Shown: positions 9,080 through 18,086, numbered from the stretch's first letter. The stretch is 64,000 nucleotides of DNA from Methylohalomonas sp034521715 (GCA_034521715.1 JAXHLY010000002.1:62001-126000); one strand, 5' to 3'. Notes: generated by a model not told the origin, from the letters alone. Made by a program: numbers and translations.

Positions 9080-10580
9080 TTAGCTTCTGTTACTGTTTTC
9101 CGGTTGCAGGGTTTCATACCAGATTTGTTCCCATAGACTGTCAACGCGCCCGATGACTTCGTCGTCCATCTTGATCGGGCGACCCCACTCGCGCTGGGTT
9201 TCCCCGGCCAGTTTGTTGGTTGCGTCAATACCAAGCTTGCCGCCGAGCCCGGCAACGGGACTGGCGAAATCCAGATAATGCGATCGGTGTGTTTTCGATG
9301 ATCAAGGTATCGCGACCCGGATCGGTCCGTGTGCTGACCGCCCACATCACTGCCTGCCAATCGCGTACGTCGATATCATCATCGGTAACAATGACCAGCT
9401 TCGTATAAGTGAACTGCCGCAGGAATGACCAGACACTGAACATGATGCGTCGCGCATGACCCGGATAGTGTTTGCGTATGCTGATGACGGCGATTCGGTA
9501 TGAACAGGCGGCAGGCGGGAGATAGAAATCCACAATCTCGGGAAACGTCTTCTGGAGTATGGGGATGTAAATCTCGTTCAGTGCCATGGCCAGGACCGAC
9601 GGTTCGTCATGTGGCGAACGGCCCATGTACGTGCTGTGGTAAACAGGATTGGCGCGGTGTGAGATTCGCTCGATCGTGAATACCGGGAAGTGGCCGGTGC
9701 TATTGTAATAACCGGTGTGATCGCCGAATGGCCCCTCCAGTGCGGTTTCTCCGGGCTGGATGTGTCCTTCCAGCAGATATTCCGCCGTTGCCGGTGCGGG
9801 CAGTCCGGTCACGCGGGAATGGACCAGCTCGGTACGGCTGCCGCGCAGCAGGCCGGCAAACTGGAACTCGGACAATGTGTCCGGTATGGGCGTTGCCGCC
9901 GCGATCAACATCGCCGGGTCGGCGCCGATGACGACGTTAACGGGAAAGCGCTGACCGGGATAAACCTGTTGCCATTCCTGGAAGTCAATGGCACCGCCAC
10001 GATGCGGCAGCCAGCGCATGATGACCTTGTTGCGGTCGATCACCTGCTGGCGATAGACGCCGATATTGCATCGCTCCTGATGCGGGCCCCTGGTGATCAC
10101 CAGCCCCCAGCTGATCAGCGGGCCTGCATCACCCGGCCAGCAGGTTTGTATCGGCAGCCTTGAAAGATCGAGGTCGTCACCCTCGATCCTTTCTTCCTGA
10201 CAGGGGCCATGCATCAGCAGGCGCGGGTTAACGTGCCGCAAACGGCTGAAGATCGGCAGACGCCTGACGGCCTCGCCGACACCGGCGGGCCACTGCGGCT
10301 CCCGCAGAAAGCCGAGAAGCCGGCCGACATCGCGCAGTCCCTCGGTGTCGGCAACACCCATGGCGGTCATCACCCGCTGCAGTTTGCCGAACAGGTTGCC
10401 GAGAACCGGCGTTGTATAGCCGCGGGACTGTTCGAACAACAGGGCCGGGCCGCCGGCGCGCAAGGTTCGCTGGCAGACTTCGGTTATCTCCAACACCGGT
10501 GACACCGGCACCTGGACACGCTTGAGTTCGCCGTGCTGTTCAAGATCCGTGAGGAAAGCCCTGAGGTCGTGATAAGGCAT
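9080..10580 (-). CDS. ubiD: 4-hydroxy-3-polyprenylbenzoate decarboxylase (one frameshift)
   Basis: Prenylated-FMN-dependent decarboxylase of ubiquinone synthesis. The start MPYHDLRAFLTDLEQHGELKRV fixes ATG 10580. Conserved blocks include NVVIGADPAMLIAA, PATAEYLLEGHI, EGPFGDHTGYYN (containing the E of the conserved ExGD region), and KLVIVTDDDIDVRDWQAVMW. The frame is lost near 9270, after TPIALSG, and resumes as SPVAGLGGKLGIDATNKL. Corrected length is about 499 residues, matching E. coli UbiD (497). Its start faces ubiT across 100 bases that hold an FNR-type box. Grouping with ubiTUV fits a ubiquinone locus. Confidence 0.93.
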
Positions 10581-10601
10581 GGTTAATGGGTTCCGGTGTA
10601 C

Positions 10602-10615
10602 TTGAGGTAAGTCAA
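10602..10615. promoter_or_regulatory. FNR/DNR box upstream of ubiT
   Basis: TTGAGGTAAGTCAA matches TTGA-N6-TCAA with symmetric outer halves. It lies 61 to 85 bases upstream of the candidate ubiT starts and 22 bases upstream of the ubiD ATG. Its position suits activation of ubiT; for ubiD it would lie too close for class II activation. Confidence 0.65.
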
Positions 10616-10675
10616 TGCAATGCATTCCGTAATCGGAAATTATCCTCACTTCGTTCTTGTCTGGATAAACATCTC

Positions 10676-11173
10676 ATGCTTTGCGTTTTTCTTGCTCCCA
10701 TGCGCCTGTTGCCGGACACGCTACATACCATGGTGCTGTCACACTTGACCAATCACCTGTTGCGTGGCCAGGCGTTAAGGAAACGTTTGCTCGAACTCGA
10801 GGGCAAGGTGATATCACTCGGCGTGATCGATATGGCAATCGAGTTACGCTTTCGTATCCATGACGGCCAGCTGCTGGCGGCGCGGTGGGAGTCGCCGGAC
10901 GTGGTGATTCGCGGCACCTGCGATGCCTTTTTGTCCCTGGCGCTGCGGCGCGTGGATCCGGATACGCTGTTTTTCCAGCGCCGCCTGAGTGTCGAGGGGG
11001 AAACCGAGACCGGCGTGCACATCAAGAACCTGATTGATGGTTTCGATTACGATCTGCGGGGCCATTTCAATGCCGTGCTGCCGCCTGCGCTTGCCGGGCT
11101 GCTGGGACGCCTGTCGATGCTTGCCCGCTACCGCGGTCATGTGCCGCCGATACCCGGACGCCCGCGCCAGTAG
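10676..11173 (+). CDS. ubiT: SCP2-domain ubiquinone accessory protein UbiT
   Basis: An SCP2/sterol-carrier fold protein of 157-165 residues. The diagnostic block PDTLFFQRRLSVEGETETG is almost the same as E. coli UbiT (YhbT), followed by VHIKNLIDGFDYD. UbiT binds hydrophobic quinone intermediates and is needed, with UbiU and UbiV, for O2-independent ubiquinone synthesis. Start codon is uncertain: ATG 10676 and ATG 10700 are both possible. An FNR-type box lies upstream. It converges on ubiV with a 37-base overlap of coding ends, so the three ubi genes are split over two strands. Confidence 0.9.
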   Translation: MLCVFLAPMRLLPDTLHTMVLSHLTNHLLRGQALRKRLLELEGKVISLGVIDMAIELRFRIHDGQLLAARWESPDVVIRGTCDAFLSLALRRVDPDTLFFQRRLSVEGETETGVHIKNLIDGFDYDLRGHFNAVLPPALAGLLGRLSMLARYRGHVPPIPGRPRQ

Positions 11174-12024
11174 CCGTCGTTGACCGGCAGCGTCAGGTGT
11201 TCCTGAATGGCCGCGGCCGTTTTTTCGGCCTTGGCAGTATCCATTACCGCCGCATGCAGGAGCTCAATGATTTCCGCCATCTGCCCTGGAAAGGGTGACA
11301 CCCGGACGACATCCACTTCCAGTTGCTCGAGTTCCTCCAGGTGCTCGACGAGGCTGTACAGCGAAGCGGACTGGGTCTGAATGCCGTTCAGTATCAGAAA
11401 AGGCTCTTTCTCCTGGGTATACAGCGGCAGACCCTCCGGGTACTGCGCGCAGACAAAGCCGCAGTCATCCTTGCCGTGGCCGTGAGCGCGGGCGGTAAAG
11501 CAGCGGGCGGAAAATGCCAACGGCAGCCGGCCCAGCGCGAATACCTCCGTTTCAATCTGAGCCGGCCGCTGGGCCTGAATGGCCGCCAGTGTACTGGCGG
11601 ACATTTCGACCGGTATTGTCCAGCGCCGGGCGCCCGAGCAGGCCAGCATGGCTAGGGCCTCGGGATTATAGATATTCAGATGCGGACCGCCGATGAATGG
11701 CTGCTTCAGCTTGGCCAGGGCGTACACCGCCGCCATGTCGTTGGCCTCCACGGGGAAACGCCCGTTGGCGCATATCTTTCTCAGCGTGGCGAGTTCGGAT
11801 TCCGCCTCTATCAATGCCAGGGTCGAGAGAACGACTTCCTTGCCGGCGGCCGCAAGTTCTTCGCCTATTTGCAGCCAGTCCGGCAGCCGCATGGTGCGGC
11901 GCTTGCCGCATACGACCTCGCCCAGATAGACGATATCCACCGCCGTGTCCTGGATCGATTTATAAAAATCGAATATCGATTCCCGATCCCAGTAGTACAG
12001 TAACGGGCCGAGGGCGAGTCTCAT
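11137..12024 (-). CDS. ubiV: O2-independent ubiquinone hydroxylase subunit UbiV
   Basis: A U32-peptidase-fold protein of 295 residues, close to E. coli UbiV (292). Cysteines expected to hold the [4Fe-4S] cluster are visible as GEVVCGKRR near residue 40 and ARCFTARAHGHGKDDCGFVC near 175-197. UbiU and UbiV form a complex that hydroxylates the quinone ring without O2, using prephenate as oxygen donor. The start ATG 12024 overlaps the ubiU stop (ATGA at 12021-12024), so subunits are co-translated. No frameshift is seen. Confidence 0.92.
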   Translation of the reverse strand: MRLALGPLLYYWDRESIFDFYKSIQDTAVDIVYLGEVVCGKRRTMRLPDWLQIGEELAAAGKEVVLSTLALIEAESELATLRKICANGRFPVEANDMAAVYALAKLKQPFIGGPHLNIYNPEALAMLACSGARRWTIPVEMSASTLAAIQAQRPAQIETEVFALGRLPLAFSARCFTARAHGHGKDDCGFVCAQYPEGLPLYTQEKEPFLILNGIQTQSASLYSLVEHLEELEQLEVDVVRVSPFPGQMAEIIELLHAAVMDTAKAEKTAAAIQEHLTLPVNDGYWRGRPGIGGT

Positions 12025-13028
12025 TGCCACGGCCTGCTGTAGGCGCCGAGGGTCTGGGTATGGCCTTCGGCAAGCTGTTGCAGGCATTCCTGCCATTCCT
12101 CCCGAACGCGGAATCGTTGCGGATCCGCAAGACAGGTATCCAGCGCCTGGCGCAGGGTGCGGGTAACCTGGGCGACATAGGCGGGGCTGCGCTGGCGGCC
12201 CTCGACCTTGATCGCGGCAACGCCCGCGTTGACGAGTTCGGGCAGGATTTCCAGTACGTTAAGACCGGTGGGCTCTTCGATGGCATGAAATACCCGGTCA
12301 CCCACCAGGAATCGGCCCTTGCAGAGTGTCGGGTAGCCCGCGGCCTCACCGGTGCTGAAATGGTCGATGAGCACGTTGTTGAGACGCGACTGGCGGCCTG
12401 TCGGTGTTTCCTCCCAGCGCACGGCCCTGGCGGGTGAGCAGATGCCATGCTGGTTCGGCGACTCGCCGGTGACAAAGGAAGACAGGGCGCAGCGCCCCTC
12501 GACCATCACGCACAGGCTGCCAAAGCCGAATACCTCGATCTCCACGGCTGACTGCTCGGCCAGGTGGCTGACCTGGGCAAGGGACAGCACGCGTGGCAGC
12601 ACCACCCGGCGGATACCGAACAATTCGTGATAATAATCGATGGCATGGCGGTTGGTCGCCGAGCCCTGCACGGATAGGTGCAGGCGCAGGCCGGGAAGCT
12701 GCTGGGTCGCATAATGCAGCAGACCCGGGTCCGCCAGAATGACCGCATCCACGGCAAGCTCCGCCGCCCGTTCCAGTGCGGAGACGGCGGCGGGCCAGCG
12801 CTCCGGCGTCGGGTAGATATTGAGTGCCAGCAATACCTTCGTGTTGCGCGCATGGGCATAGTCCACTGCCTGCGCAAGTTCGTCGGTATCGAAGTTCAGC
12901 CCCGGAAAATTGCGCGCATTGGTGCCGTCACGAAATCCCGTGTAGACGGCATCGGCACCATGGTCGACGGCCGCCCGCAGGGCCGCCGGGCCGCCGGCGG
13001 GACAGACCAGCTCGACGCGCCGGTTCAT
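12021..13028 (-). CDS. ubiU: O2-independent ubiquinone hydroxylase subunit UbiU
   Basis: Partner of UbiV, 335 residues from ATG 13028 (E. coli UbiU has 331). The start MNRRVELVCPAGGPAALRAA is the U32 family N-terminus. Four cysteines for the Fe-S cluster are visible: GSLCVMVEGRC, HGICSPARAVRW and YPTLCKGRF. As sequenced it is in frame with the upstream yhcC gene and no stop separates them. A shifted frame would end yhcC exactly on the ubiU start (ATGA), so I treat it as a separate gene. Confidence 0.92.
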   Translation of the reverse strand: MNRRVELVCPAGGPAALRAAVDHGADAVYTGFRDGTNARNFPGLNFDTDELAQAVDYAHARNTKVLLALNIYPTPERWPAAVSALERAAELAVDAVILADPGLLHYATQQLPGLRLHLSVQGSATNRHAIDYYHELFGIRRVVLPRVLSLAQVSHLAEQSAVEIEVFGFGSLCVMVEGRCALSSFVTGESPNQHGICSPARAVRWEETPTGRQSRLNNVLIDHFSTGEAAGYPTLCKGRFLVGDRVFHAIEEPTGLNVLEILPELVNAGVAAIKVEGRQRSPAYVAQVTRTLRQALDTCLADPQRFRVREEWQECLQQLAEGHTQTLGAYSRPWQ

Positions 13029-14000
13029 GACCGGGCCCCCGAACGGGGGCGCACGCCAGCCCTGATGGGTCCCGCGCTGCAAGAGTTCGCATTGAATGGC
13101 ATTAATGACCTGCCATTTGTGCGCACACCAGTCAGGCGCCAGCAACAGGTCAGCCGGCGCGGTGCCGGTAAGGCGGTGGAAAACCACCTGAGGCGGTGTC
13201 AGCTCGATCAGGTCGCACACCGTTTCCGCGTAGTACTGCATTGTCAGCGGCCGGTATTCACCCTGACGCCACTGTTTGGCAAGCAGCGTGTTCTTGACTA
13301 CATGCAACGGATGCAGCTTGAGGCCTTCGACGCCCAGCTCCAGGACATGCTGCAGGCTCATGCGCGCATGCGCTCCGGTTTCGCCGGGCAGGCCGATGAT
13401 AAGGTGCGTACAGATGGGCAGACCGCGGGCCCGCGCCCGGTAGACGGCGTCACGGTATTCCGCGAAGCCATGGCCGCGGTTAACCCGGGCCAGGGTGTGA
13501 TCAAAAGCCGACTGCAGACCCAACTCCAGCCATACCTCGAAGCCGCGATACCGGTACTCGGCCAGCAGATCCAGGACCTCGGTTGGTACACAGTCGGGGC
13601 GGGTGCCGATTGCAATCCCGATCACGTCCGGCTGCGCCAGGGCTTCATCATAAAGCGCACGCAGGCGCTCGATATCCGCATAGGTGTTCGTGTAGGCCTG
13701 GAAATAGGCGATCAGGCGCCGGGCACCGGTGCGGCGGCGAACGACGGCACGGCCGCTGTTCACCTGTTCAACGATCGCATGCATCGACCTGTGCTCGTTT
13801 GGCGAGAACGAGCGGTTGTTGCAGAACGTGCAACCGCCCCAGCCCTTGCTGCCGTCACGGTTGGGGCAGGTAAAGCCGGCATTGATGGCTATCTTGTGTA
13901 CCCGCTCGCCGTAGAGGCCCTGAGCATAACGACCGAACGTGTTGACGCGTATCGGCAGGGCGCGTTCGGGTCGGGAAGCTATGCTTATACCGGGCTCCAT
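13025..14000 (-). CDS. yhcC: TIGR01212-type radical SAM protein YhcC
   Basis: Radical SAM enzyme of unknown substrate. The Fe-S motif of this family is seen as AGFTCPNRDGS followed by GGCTFCNN; later blocks are IGTRPDCVPTEVLDLL, VWLELGLQSAFDHTL and LHPLHVVKNTLLA. The family-typical end HRLTGTAPADLLLAPDW is reached near 13130, and the reading frame then runs straight into ubiU. The junction holds C5 and G5 runs where one lost or gained base would remove the stop. Length to the junction is about 324 residues (E. coli YhcC 309). An FNR box sits 37 bases upstream of the ATG. Confidence 0.85.
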
Positions 14001-14033
14001 GACTCCGGCAGTGTAGCGGCCGGCCCCGGCTTG

Positions 14034-14882
14034 TCATTGACCAAGGTCAACGCCGTTGTGCCGGCGCCGGGACGGGTATTGAATCAGGCTGTACAGACCG
14101 TGGCCGCTGCGGATCGCGCGATGCACGCCCACCAGCGCCGCGCCGGCGGCAAGGTATGTATCGATATCGGTGGCATGCCGGATGCCGCCCACGGCGATGA
14201 CCGGCAGTACCGGGCGCCGGCCACGCAGCCAGCCGGCGGCGGCCGTGACCGATGGCCAGTCTTCGAAAGCGACGACGATGCCGTCACAGTGATTTTCGAA
14301 CAGCTGCATGACGCCGGGCGGATAAGCGTCCCTGCAGCCCGGGGTGATGGCGATCTTCACCAGCAGCGGCGGGGCGGTACCGGGGTTGTTTGCCGTACAC
14401 CCGGCGCGCACCCGCTGCAGCACGGCTTGCAGGTGCTGCGGTTCAAAGTGGCCCGTACGCACCGGGCTGCGCGGCCGGCTGAGATTGAGCACGATGTAAT
14501 CGGCCAGCGGCGCAAACATTTGCGCGAGCATGACACATTCATTGATCGCCATGGCATCAAGATACGACCGCAGGCTGCCGATGCTGATGCCGATGCGCAT
14601 CGGTGGTTTGCCATGGCGTTTTCGCAGCCAGCGGCTCAGCCGCCGGGCCGTGACCGGCGCGTCGCTGTGGTTGTTGATGGTGCCGACCTCGACGAAGCCG
14701 AATCCCAGTTTATCGAAACTGGCGAGCAGGCGGCCGTGGCGGTCGAGACCCGCCGCCGCGCCTAGCGGAGAGCGAAATTCGAGGCCGCCGAGCCGCACAC
14801 AGCTGTTATCAGCCTGTTGTCGCGGCCACAGGCGGGCAGCCGCGGCATGAAGCCGGAGTCGCTGGCGCTGCAGGTAGTTCAT
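14034..14882 (-). CDS. Dihydroorotate dehydrogenase-like flavoprotein
   Basis: A 282-residue TIM-barrel protein resembling class 2 PyrD: FRSPLGAAAGLDRHGRLL, FGFVEVGTINNHSDAP, YIVLNLSRPRSP, LLVKIA and VIAVGGIRHATDIDTYLAAGA. The serine expected as catalytic base is kept in NLSRPRSP. However, the usual substrate-binding ATNTT segment is replaced by VAFEDW, and the N-terminal membrane helix pair of class 2 enzymes is short. It is about 50 residues shorter than E. coli PyrD. Function as the housekeeping enzyme is doubtful; it may act on another substrate in this quinone/PQQ neighbourhood. It ends inside the FNR box of yhcC. Confidence 0.6.
   Translation of the reverse strand: MNYLQRQRLRLHAAAARLWPRQQADNSCVRLGGLEFRSPLGAAAGLDRHGRLLASFDKLGFGFVEVGTINNHSDAPVTARRLSRWLRKRHGKPPMRIGISIGSLRSYLDAMAINECVMLAQMFAPLADYIVLNLSRPRSPVRTGHFEPQHLQAVLQRVRAGCTANNPGTAPPLLVKIAITPGCRDAYPPGVMQLFENHCDGIVVAFEDWPSVTAAAGWLRGRRPVLPVIAVGGIRHATDIDTYLAAGAALVGVHRAIRSGHGLYSLIQYPSRRRHNGVDLGQ
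14037..14050. promoter_or_regulatory. FNR/DNR box upstream of yhcC-ubiU-ubiV
   Basis: TTGACCAAGGTCAA is a perfect 14-bp inverted repeat of the FNR type. On the minus strand TACACT lies 22 bases after it (14016-14011), as expected for the -10 of a class II promoter. The transcript would then start only a few bases before the yhcC ATG at 14000. The box overlaps the last codons of the upstream gene. Confidence 0.7.
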
Positions 14883-14895
14883 GTGCCGGCAGGAA

Positions 14896-15978
14896 TCACT
14901 GCTGCCGGTCAGCGAATCCGTTCATGAACGCTGCCAGCGTCTGCACGCCGGCTTCCGGCATGGCATTGTAGAGACTGGCGCGAAGGCCGCCGGTATCGCT
15001 GTGACCGGCCAGGAAGTGCAGCCCGCAATCTTCCGCCCGGGCCAGGAATTCGCCCTGCAAAGCGGGATCGGTGAGGTGGAAACAGACGTTCACCCGCGAC
15101 CGGGCCGCAGGTACCACCGGACAGTCGTACAGAGGCCGGGCGTCGATGACGCTGTAAAGTAATGAGCTCTTGTATTCGCCCGCCCGTGCCGCCGCGGTCA
15201 CGCCGCCGCGATCGCGCAGCCAGCGACACATCAGACCGGTAAAATAAATCGCGAAAACGGGCGGTGTGTTGACCCTGCCGGCGGCAGCGGCCTGGCGGCG
15301 GTAATCGAATACCGCCGGTATTTCACCGGCGGATTCGCGCAACAGGCGGTGGTGGATGATGACGATGGTCAGTCCGGCGATGCCGGCATTTTTCTGGGTA
15401 CTGGCGTAGATCAGGCCGTATTTCGTCACGGTACCGGCCGCGATAGAAAGTCGGAGGTCATGTCGGCAACCAGCGGTACATCGCCGGTGTCCGGCGTGTC
15501 GTGGAACTGGACGCCGTCGGCGGTCTCGTTGGTGGTGATATGACAGTAGGCGGCGGCGGGGTCGAGCCGCCAGGTGGCCGGCGGCGGGATGTCGCGGCAA
15601 CCGTCCTCGAGGTTGCTGGCGGCCACCCGTACCCGGCCGAAGCGACGCGCCTCGGCCGCCGCCCGCTGCGACCAGTGACCGGTTATCACGTAATCGGCAC
15701 TTTGCCCGGCATCCAGCAGGTTCATGGCCAGCAGGCCCATGTGGGCATAGGCGCCGCCGTGCAGAAACAGCACCCGGTAATCCGCCGGGATGTCCAGCAG
15801 GGCGCGCAGGTCGGCCTCGGTCCGTGCGGCCAGGGCGCGGTATTCGTCCGAGGTGAATGGCAGCTCGAGAACGGACAGCCCCGTGCCTTCCCAGTTGACC
15901 ATATCGGCGGCGGCCTGGGTGAGTAGCTTCCGGCGGCAGCTGGCCGGGGCCGGCGGCGAAATTGAAGATCTGCCCCAT
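14896..15978 (-). CDS. serC: Phosphoserine aminotransferase (frameshifted)
   Basis: PLP enzyme of serine and pyridoxal phosphate synthesis. MGQIFNFAAGPGQLPPE gives the start at 15978. Further blocks are VLFLHGGAYAHMGLLAMNLL, ADYVITGHWSQRAAAEA, and YGLIYASTQKNAGIAGLTIV, whose lysine binds PLP. The end GGLRASLYNAMPEAGVQTL is the family C-terminus. At least two shifts are needed, near 15915 and 15440. Corrected length is about 360 residues, the normal size. It lies between a PuuD-like membrane gene and the PyrD-like gene on the same strand. Confidence 0.92.
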   Translation of the reverse strand: MGQIFNFAAGPGQLPPEATHPGRRRYGQLGRHGAVRSRAAIHLGRIPRPGRTDRGRPARPAGHPGGLPGAVSARRRLCPHGPAGHEPAGCRAKCRLRDNRSLVAAGGGRGASLRPGTGGRQQPRGRLPRHPAAGHLAARPRRRLLSYHHQRDRRRRPVPRHAGHRRCTAGCRHDLRLSIAAGTVTKYGLIYASTQKNAGIAGLTIVIIHHRLLRESAGEIPAVFDYRRQAAAAGRVNTPPVFAIYFTGLMCRWLRDRGGVTAAARAGEYKSSLLYSVIDARPLYDCPVVPAARSRVNVCFHLTDPALQGEFLARAEDCGLHFLAGHSDTGGLRASLYNAMPEAGVQTLAAFMNGFADRQQ

Positions 15979-15991
15979 TAACTATCCCGAT

Positions 15992-16494
15992 TCAGGTAAA
16001 CAGAAGACTGCCGTGAGCGCCCGCGAGCATGAAAAACAGGGTGGGGAACGACAGGATGGTATTGGTGCGCGAGGACAGGAAGGTGATACGCGAACAGCGC
16101 AGCCGTTCCGCGGTGGTGGCGGGTACGAAACCCAGCACCTTTTTCTGGTGCGGCCACAGCACCAGCCACAGATTGAGCACCATGATAATACCGAGCCAGA
16201 CGCCGATGCCGATCACCGCCTGCGCGCCCGACAGCGCCAGGGCATCGGCGAGCATGTCGCGATACCAGAGCATGTACAGGCCGCTGACCAGTACCACCAC
16301 CGAGGCCCAGCGGAAGGTGGCGTGTTCACGCTTCATCGCCGCCTCGAACATACCCTGGACGGCTTCGCTGTCGACCAGTTCGGTTGCCGGAACCGTGGCC
16401 GCTGGATGACATTGGCGTAGTTGTGCCCCATCCATACCAGCAAGCCGAGGATATGCAGGAAACGCGCGGCAATATCGATGGCGGTCAACGTCAT
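15992..16494 (-). CDS. PuuD-like (urate oxidase N-terminal type) membrane protein, one frameshift
   Basis: The N-terminus reads DIAARFLHILGLLVWMGHNYAN, then VIQRPRF, which is the start of the membrane domain found in urate hydroxylase PuuD and its stand-alone relatives. After a shift near 16390 the protein continues with FEAAMKREHATFRWASVVVL and three more hydrophobic spans (WLGIIMVLNLWLVLWPHQKKV, then LSFPTLFFMLAGAHG). Length is about 167 residues; the cytochrome domain of full PuuD is absent. Histidines in spans 1, 2 and 4 could bind heme. It directly follows the pqq genes and the 32-residue peptide, so a role linked to PQQ-dependent or respiratory chemistry is possible. Confidence 0.65.
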
Positions 16495-16510
16495 GACGGC
16501 CGGACCCGCT

Positions 16511-16609
16511 TCAGTTGCCGGCCAGCACGACAGCGACAACAGACAACACGGCGGTCAGTACCAGACCGGCGATGACGGTACCGGCGAGGCTGTCGTGCGG
16601 CAGTTTCAT
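16511..16609 (-). CDS. 32-residue single-span membrane peptide
   Basis: A short ORF from ATG 16609: a basic/acidic start (MKLPHDS) and one hydrophobic segment of about 22 residues ending in AGN. As sequenced it is continuous with pqqE, but a one-base shift would end PqqE at the TGA of the same ATGA. It is followed 17 bases later by the PuuD-like gene. Whether it is a separate gene or a C-terminal anchor of PqqE cannot be decided from one sequence. No known family is recognised. Confidence 0.45.
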   Translation of the reverse strand: MKLPHDSLAGTVIAGLVLTAVLSVVAVVLAGN

Positions 16610-17752
16610 GCTTTGCCGCCCATGAAGCCGGTGGCTGACGGCACCGCGCCGGCGCATGATCAGCGGCCGCGGGATGGCCGGACCGGTGCCGGCCTCAAGG
16701 ACACTGCTGATGCGATCATGGTGCGGCGACTTGGCGCATACCGGGTCGGCGTTGGTGGCATCGCCGGTCAGCAGGTAGGCTTGGCAGCGGCAGCCGCCGA
16801 AATCCTGCTCGCGTTCGGGACAGCTGCGGCAGGGATCCCGCATCCAGCCGTCACCGCGGAATTCGTTGAACGCTGGCGAGTCGTGCCGGATCTCGGCCAG
16901 CGGCGTGTTGCGCACGCTGGGAAATTCCAGCGATTCGATGACCCGGGCCTCCTGGCACGGCAGGGCGGTGCCGTCGGGGGCAATGGTCAGGTGGATCGCG
17001 CCCCAGCCGTTCATGCAGGCCTTGGGCCGGTCATCGAAATAATCAGGAATGACAAAGTAGATCGTCATGCGCTTGCCGAGCCGCTGGCGGGCCTCGGCGA
17101 CCATGGCCTCGGCCGCCTCGACCTGTTCGCGGCTGGGCAATAACTCGGAGCGGTTCAGTAGCGCCCAGTTGTAATACTGGATGTTGGCGAATTCGAGGTA
17201 ATCGACGCCGATGTCCTCGGCCAGCGCCAGGATGTTGGCCGTATCATCGATGTTCTGGCGGCAGATCGGCACGTTCAGCACCATCGGAAAGCCCTGGCGC
17301 TTGATCTCGCGGGCCGCGGCCAGTTTTTGATCGAAGGCTTTGGCGCTGACCAGGGTGTCGGTCAGTTCGCGCTCGCTGGCCTGCAGGCTGAGCTGGATCT
17401 GCTTCAGGCCGGCGGCCTTCAGCTTTTCCAGGCGTTCGGACGTCAGCCCCATGCCGCTGGTAATGAGATTGGTGTAGAAGCCCAGGCGTTCGGCCTCGGC
17501 GACCAGTTCCTCGAGGTCGTCGCGCAGCATGGGTTCACCGCCGGAGAAGCCGAGCTGCAGCGAACCCATGGCGCGGGCCTCGCGCAGCACCCGGATCCAT
17601 TCGTCCGTATCGAGTTCGTTGCGATAGCTGTCGAAGTCCAGCGGGTTGTTGCACCAGGCGCAGTGCAGCGGGCAGCGATACGTCAGCTCGCACACCAGCC
17701 ACATGGGTATGCCGGCACCGTCAAGACTTGGTGCGGATCCATCCTTTGGCAT
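16607..17752 (-). CDS. pqqE: PqqA peptide cyclase (radical SAM)
   Basis: Forms the Glu-Tyr carbon-carbon bond in PqqA. The radical SAM motif is CELTYRCPLHCAWCNNP (CxxxxxxCxxxC-x2-C region near residue 20-32), followed by GSLQLGFSGGEPMLRDDLEEL. The SPASM part has CQEARVIESLEFP and CRSCPEREQDFGGCRCQAY, ending with CAKSPHHDR. The chosen start ATG 17752 lies inside the pqqD end. The reading frame continues past the expected end through RHGRQS-type basic residues into the membrane peptide at 16609. No pqqB or pqqC is in the window. Confidence 0.92.
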
Positions 17753-18011
17753 AAGCGACCTCCAGGAAGTTGAGTACCCGCTCGCGCACGTCATCGCCGT
17801 AGCCGGCATCGATCGCCGCGGCGATCTCCGCCACGGAACGCTCGCCGGTGCAGTATGTGAGAATCTCGCCGGCGGTCTCGTTGAGCTTGACGACGCCTTC
17901 GGGATACAGCAGCACATGGGCATCCTGGCTGGGCTCCCAGCGCAGCAGGTACATGGGATTCATCTCCACCAGTGCCTCTGCACTGAGGGTATCGGTGTCG
18001 GTTTCGGTCAT
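17721..18011 (-). CDS. pqqD: PQQ biosynthesis chaperone PqqD
   Basis: A 96-residue RiPP recognition element. MNPMYLLRWEPSQDAHVLLYPEGVVKLNE is the typical PqqD start after an acidic leader, with ETAGEILTYC and VLNFLEVAYAKGWIR at the end. PqqD binds PqqA and delivers it to PqqE. It lies between pqqA and pqqE, overlapping pqqE by 32 bases, and is separated from pqqA by a strong hairpin that should let pqqA be transcribed in excess. Confidence 0.93.
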   Translation of the reverse strand: MTETDTDTLSAEALVEMNPMYLLRWEPSQDAHVLLYPEGVVKLNETAGEILTYCTGERSVAEIAAAIDAGYGDDVRERVLNFLEVAYAKGWIRTKS

Positions 18012-18042
18012 GGTGTGATACAGCGGCTTTTTATGGGTCCGG

Positions 18043-18074
18043 AAAAAGCGGACCGGCCCGTCAGGGCCGGCCGC
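18043..18074 (-). terminator. Hairpin-T-tract attenuator between pqqA and pqqD
   Basis: On the minus strand GCGGCCGGCCC, loop TGA, then GGGCCGGTCCGC and five T residues. It is a strong GC stem with one mismatch. Its place after the peptide gene and before the enzymes suits partial termination. Confidence 0.75.
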
Positions 18075-18086
18075 TGTCTTGTCGCC

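Noticed and set aside
12678..14765. A 695-codon plus-strand ORF
   Set aside because: It is exactly antisense to ubiU, yhcC and the PyrD-like gene, has no family features, and such long antisense frames are expected in GC-rich DNA.
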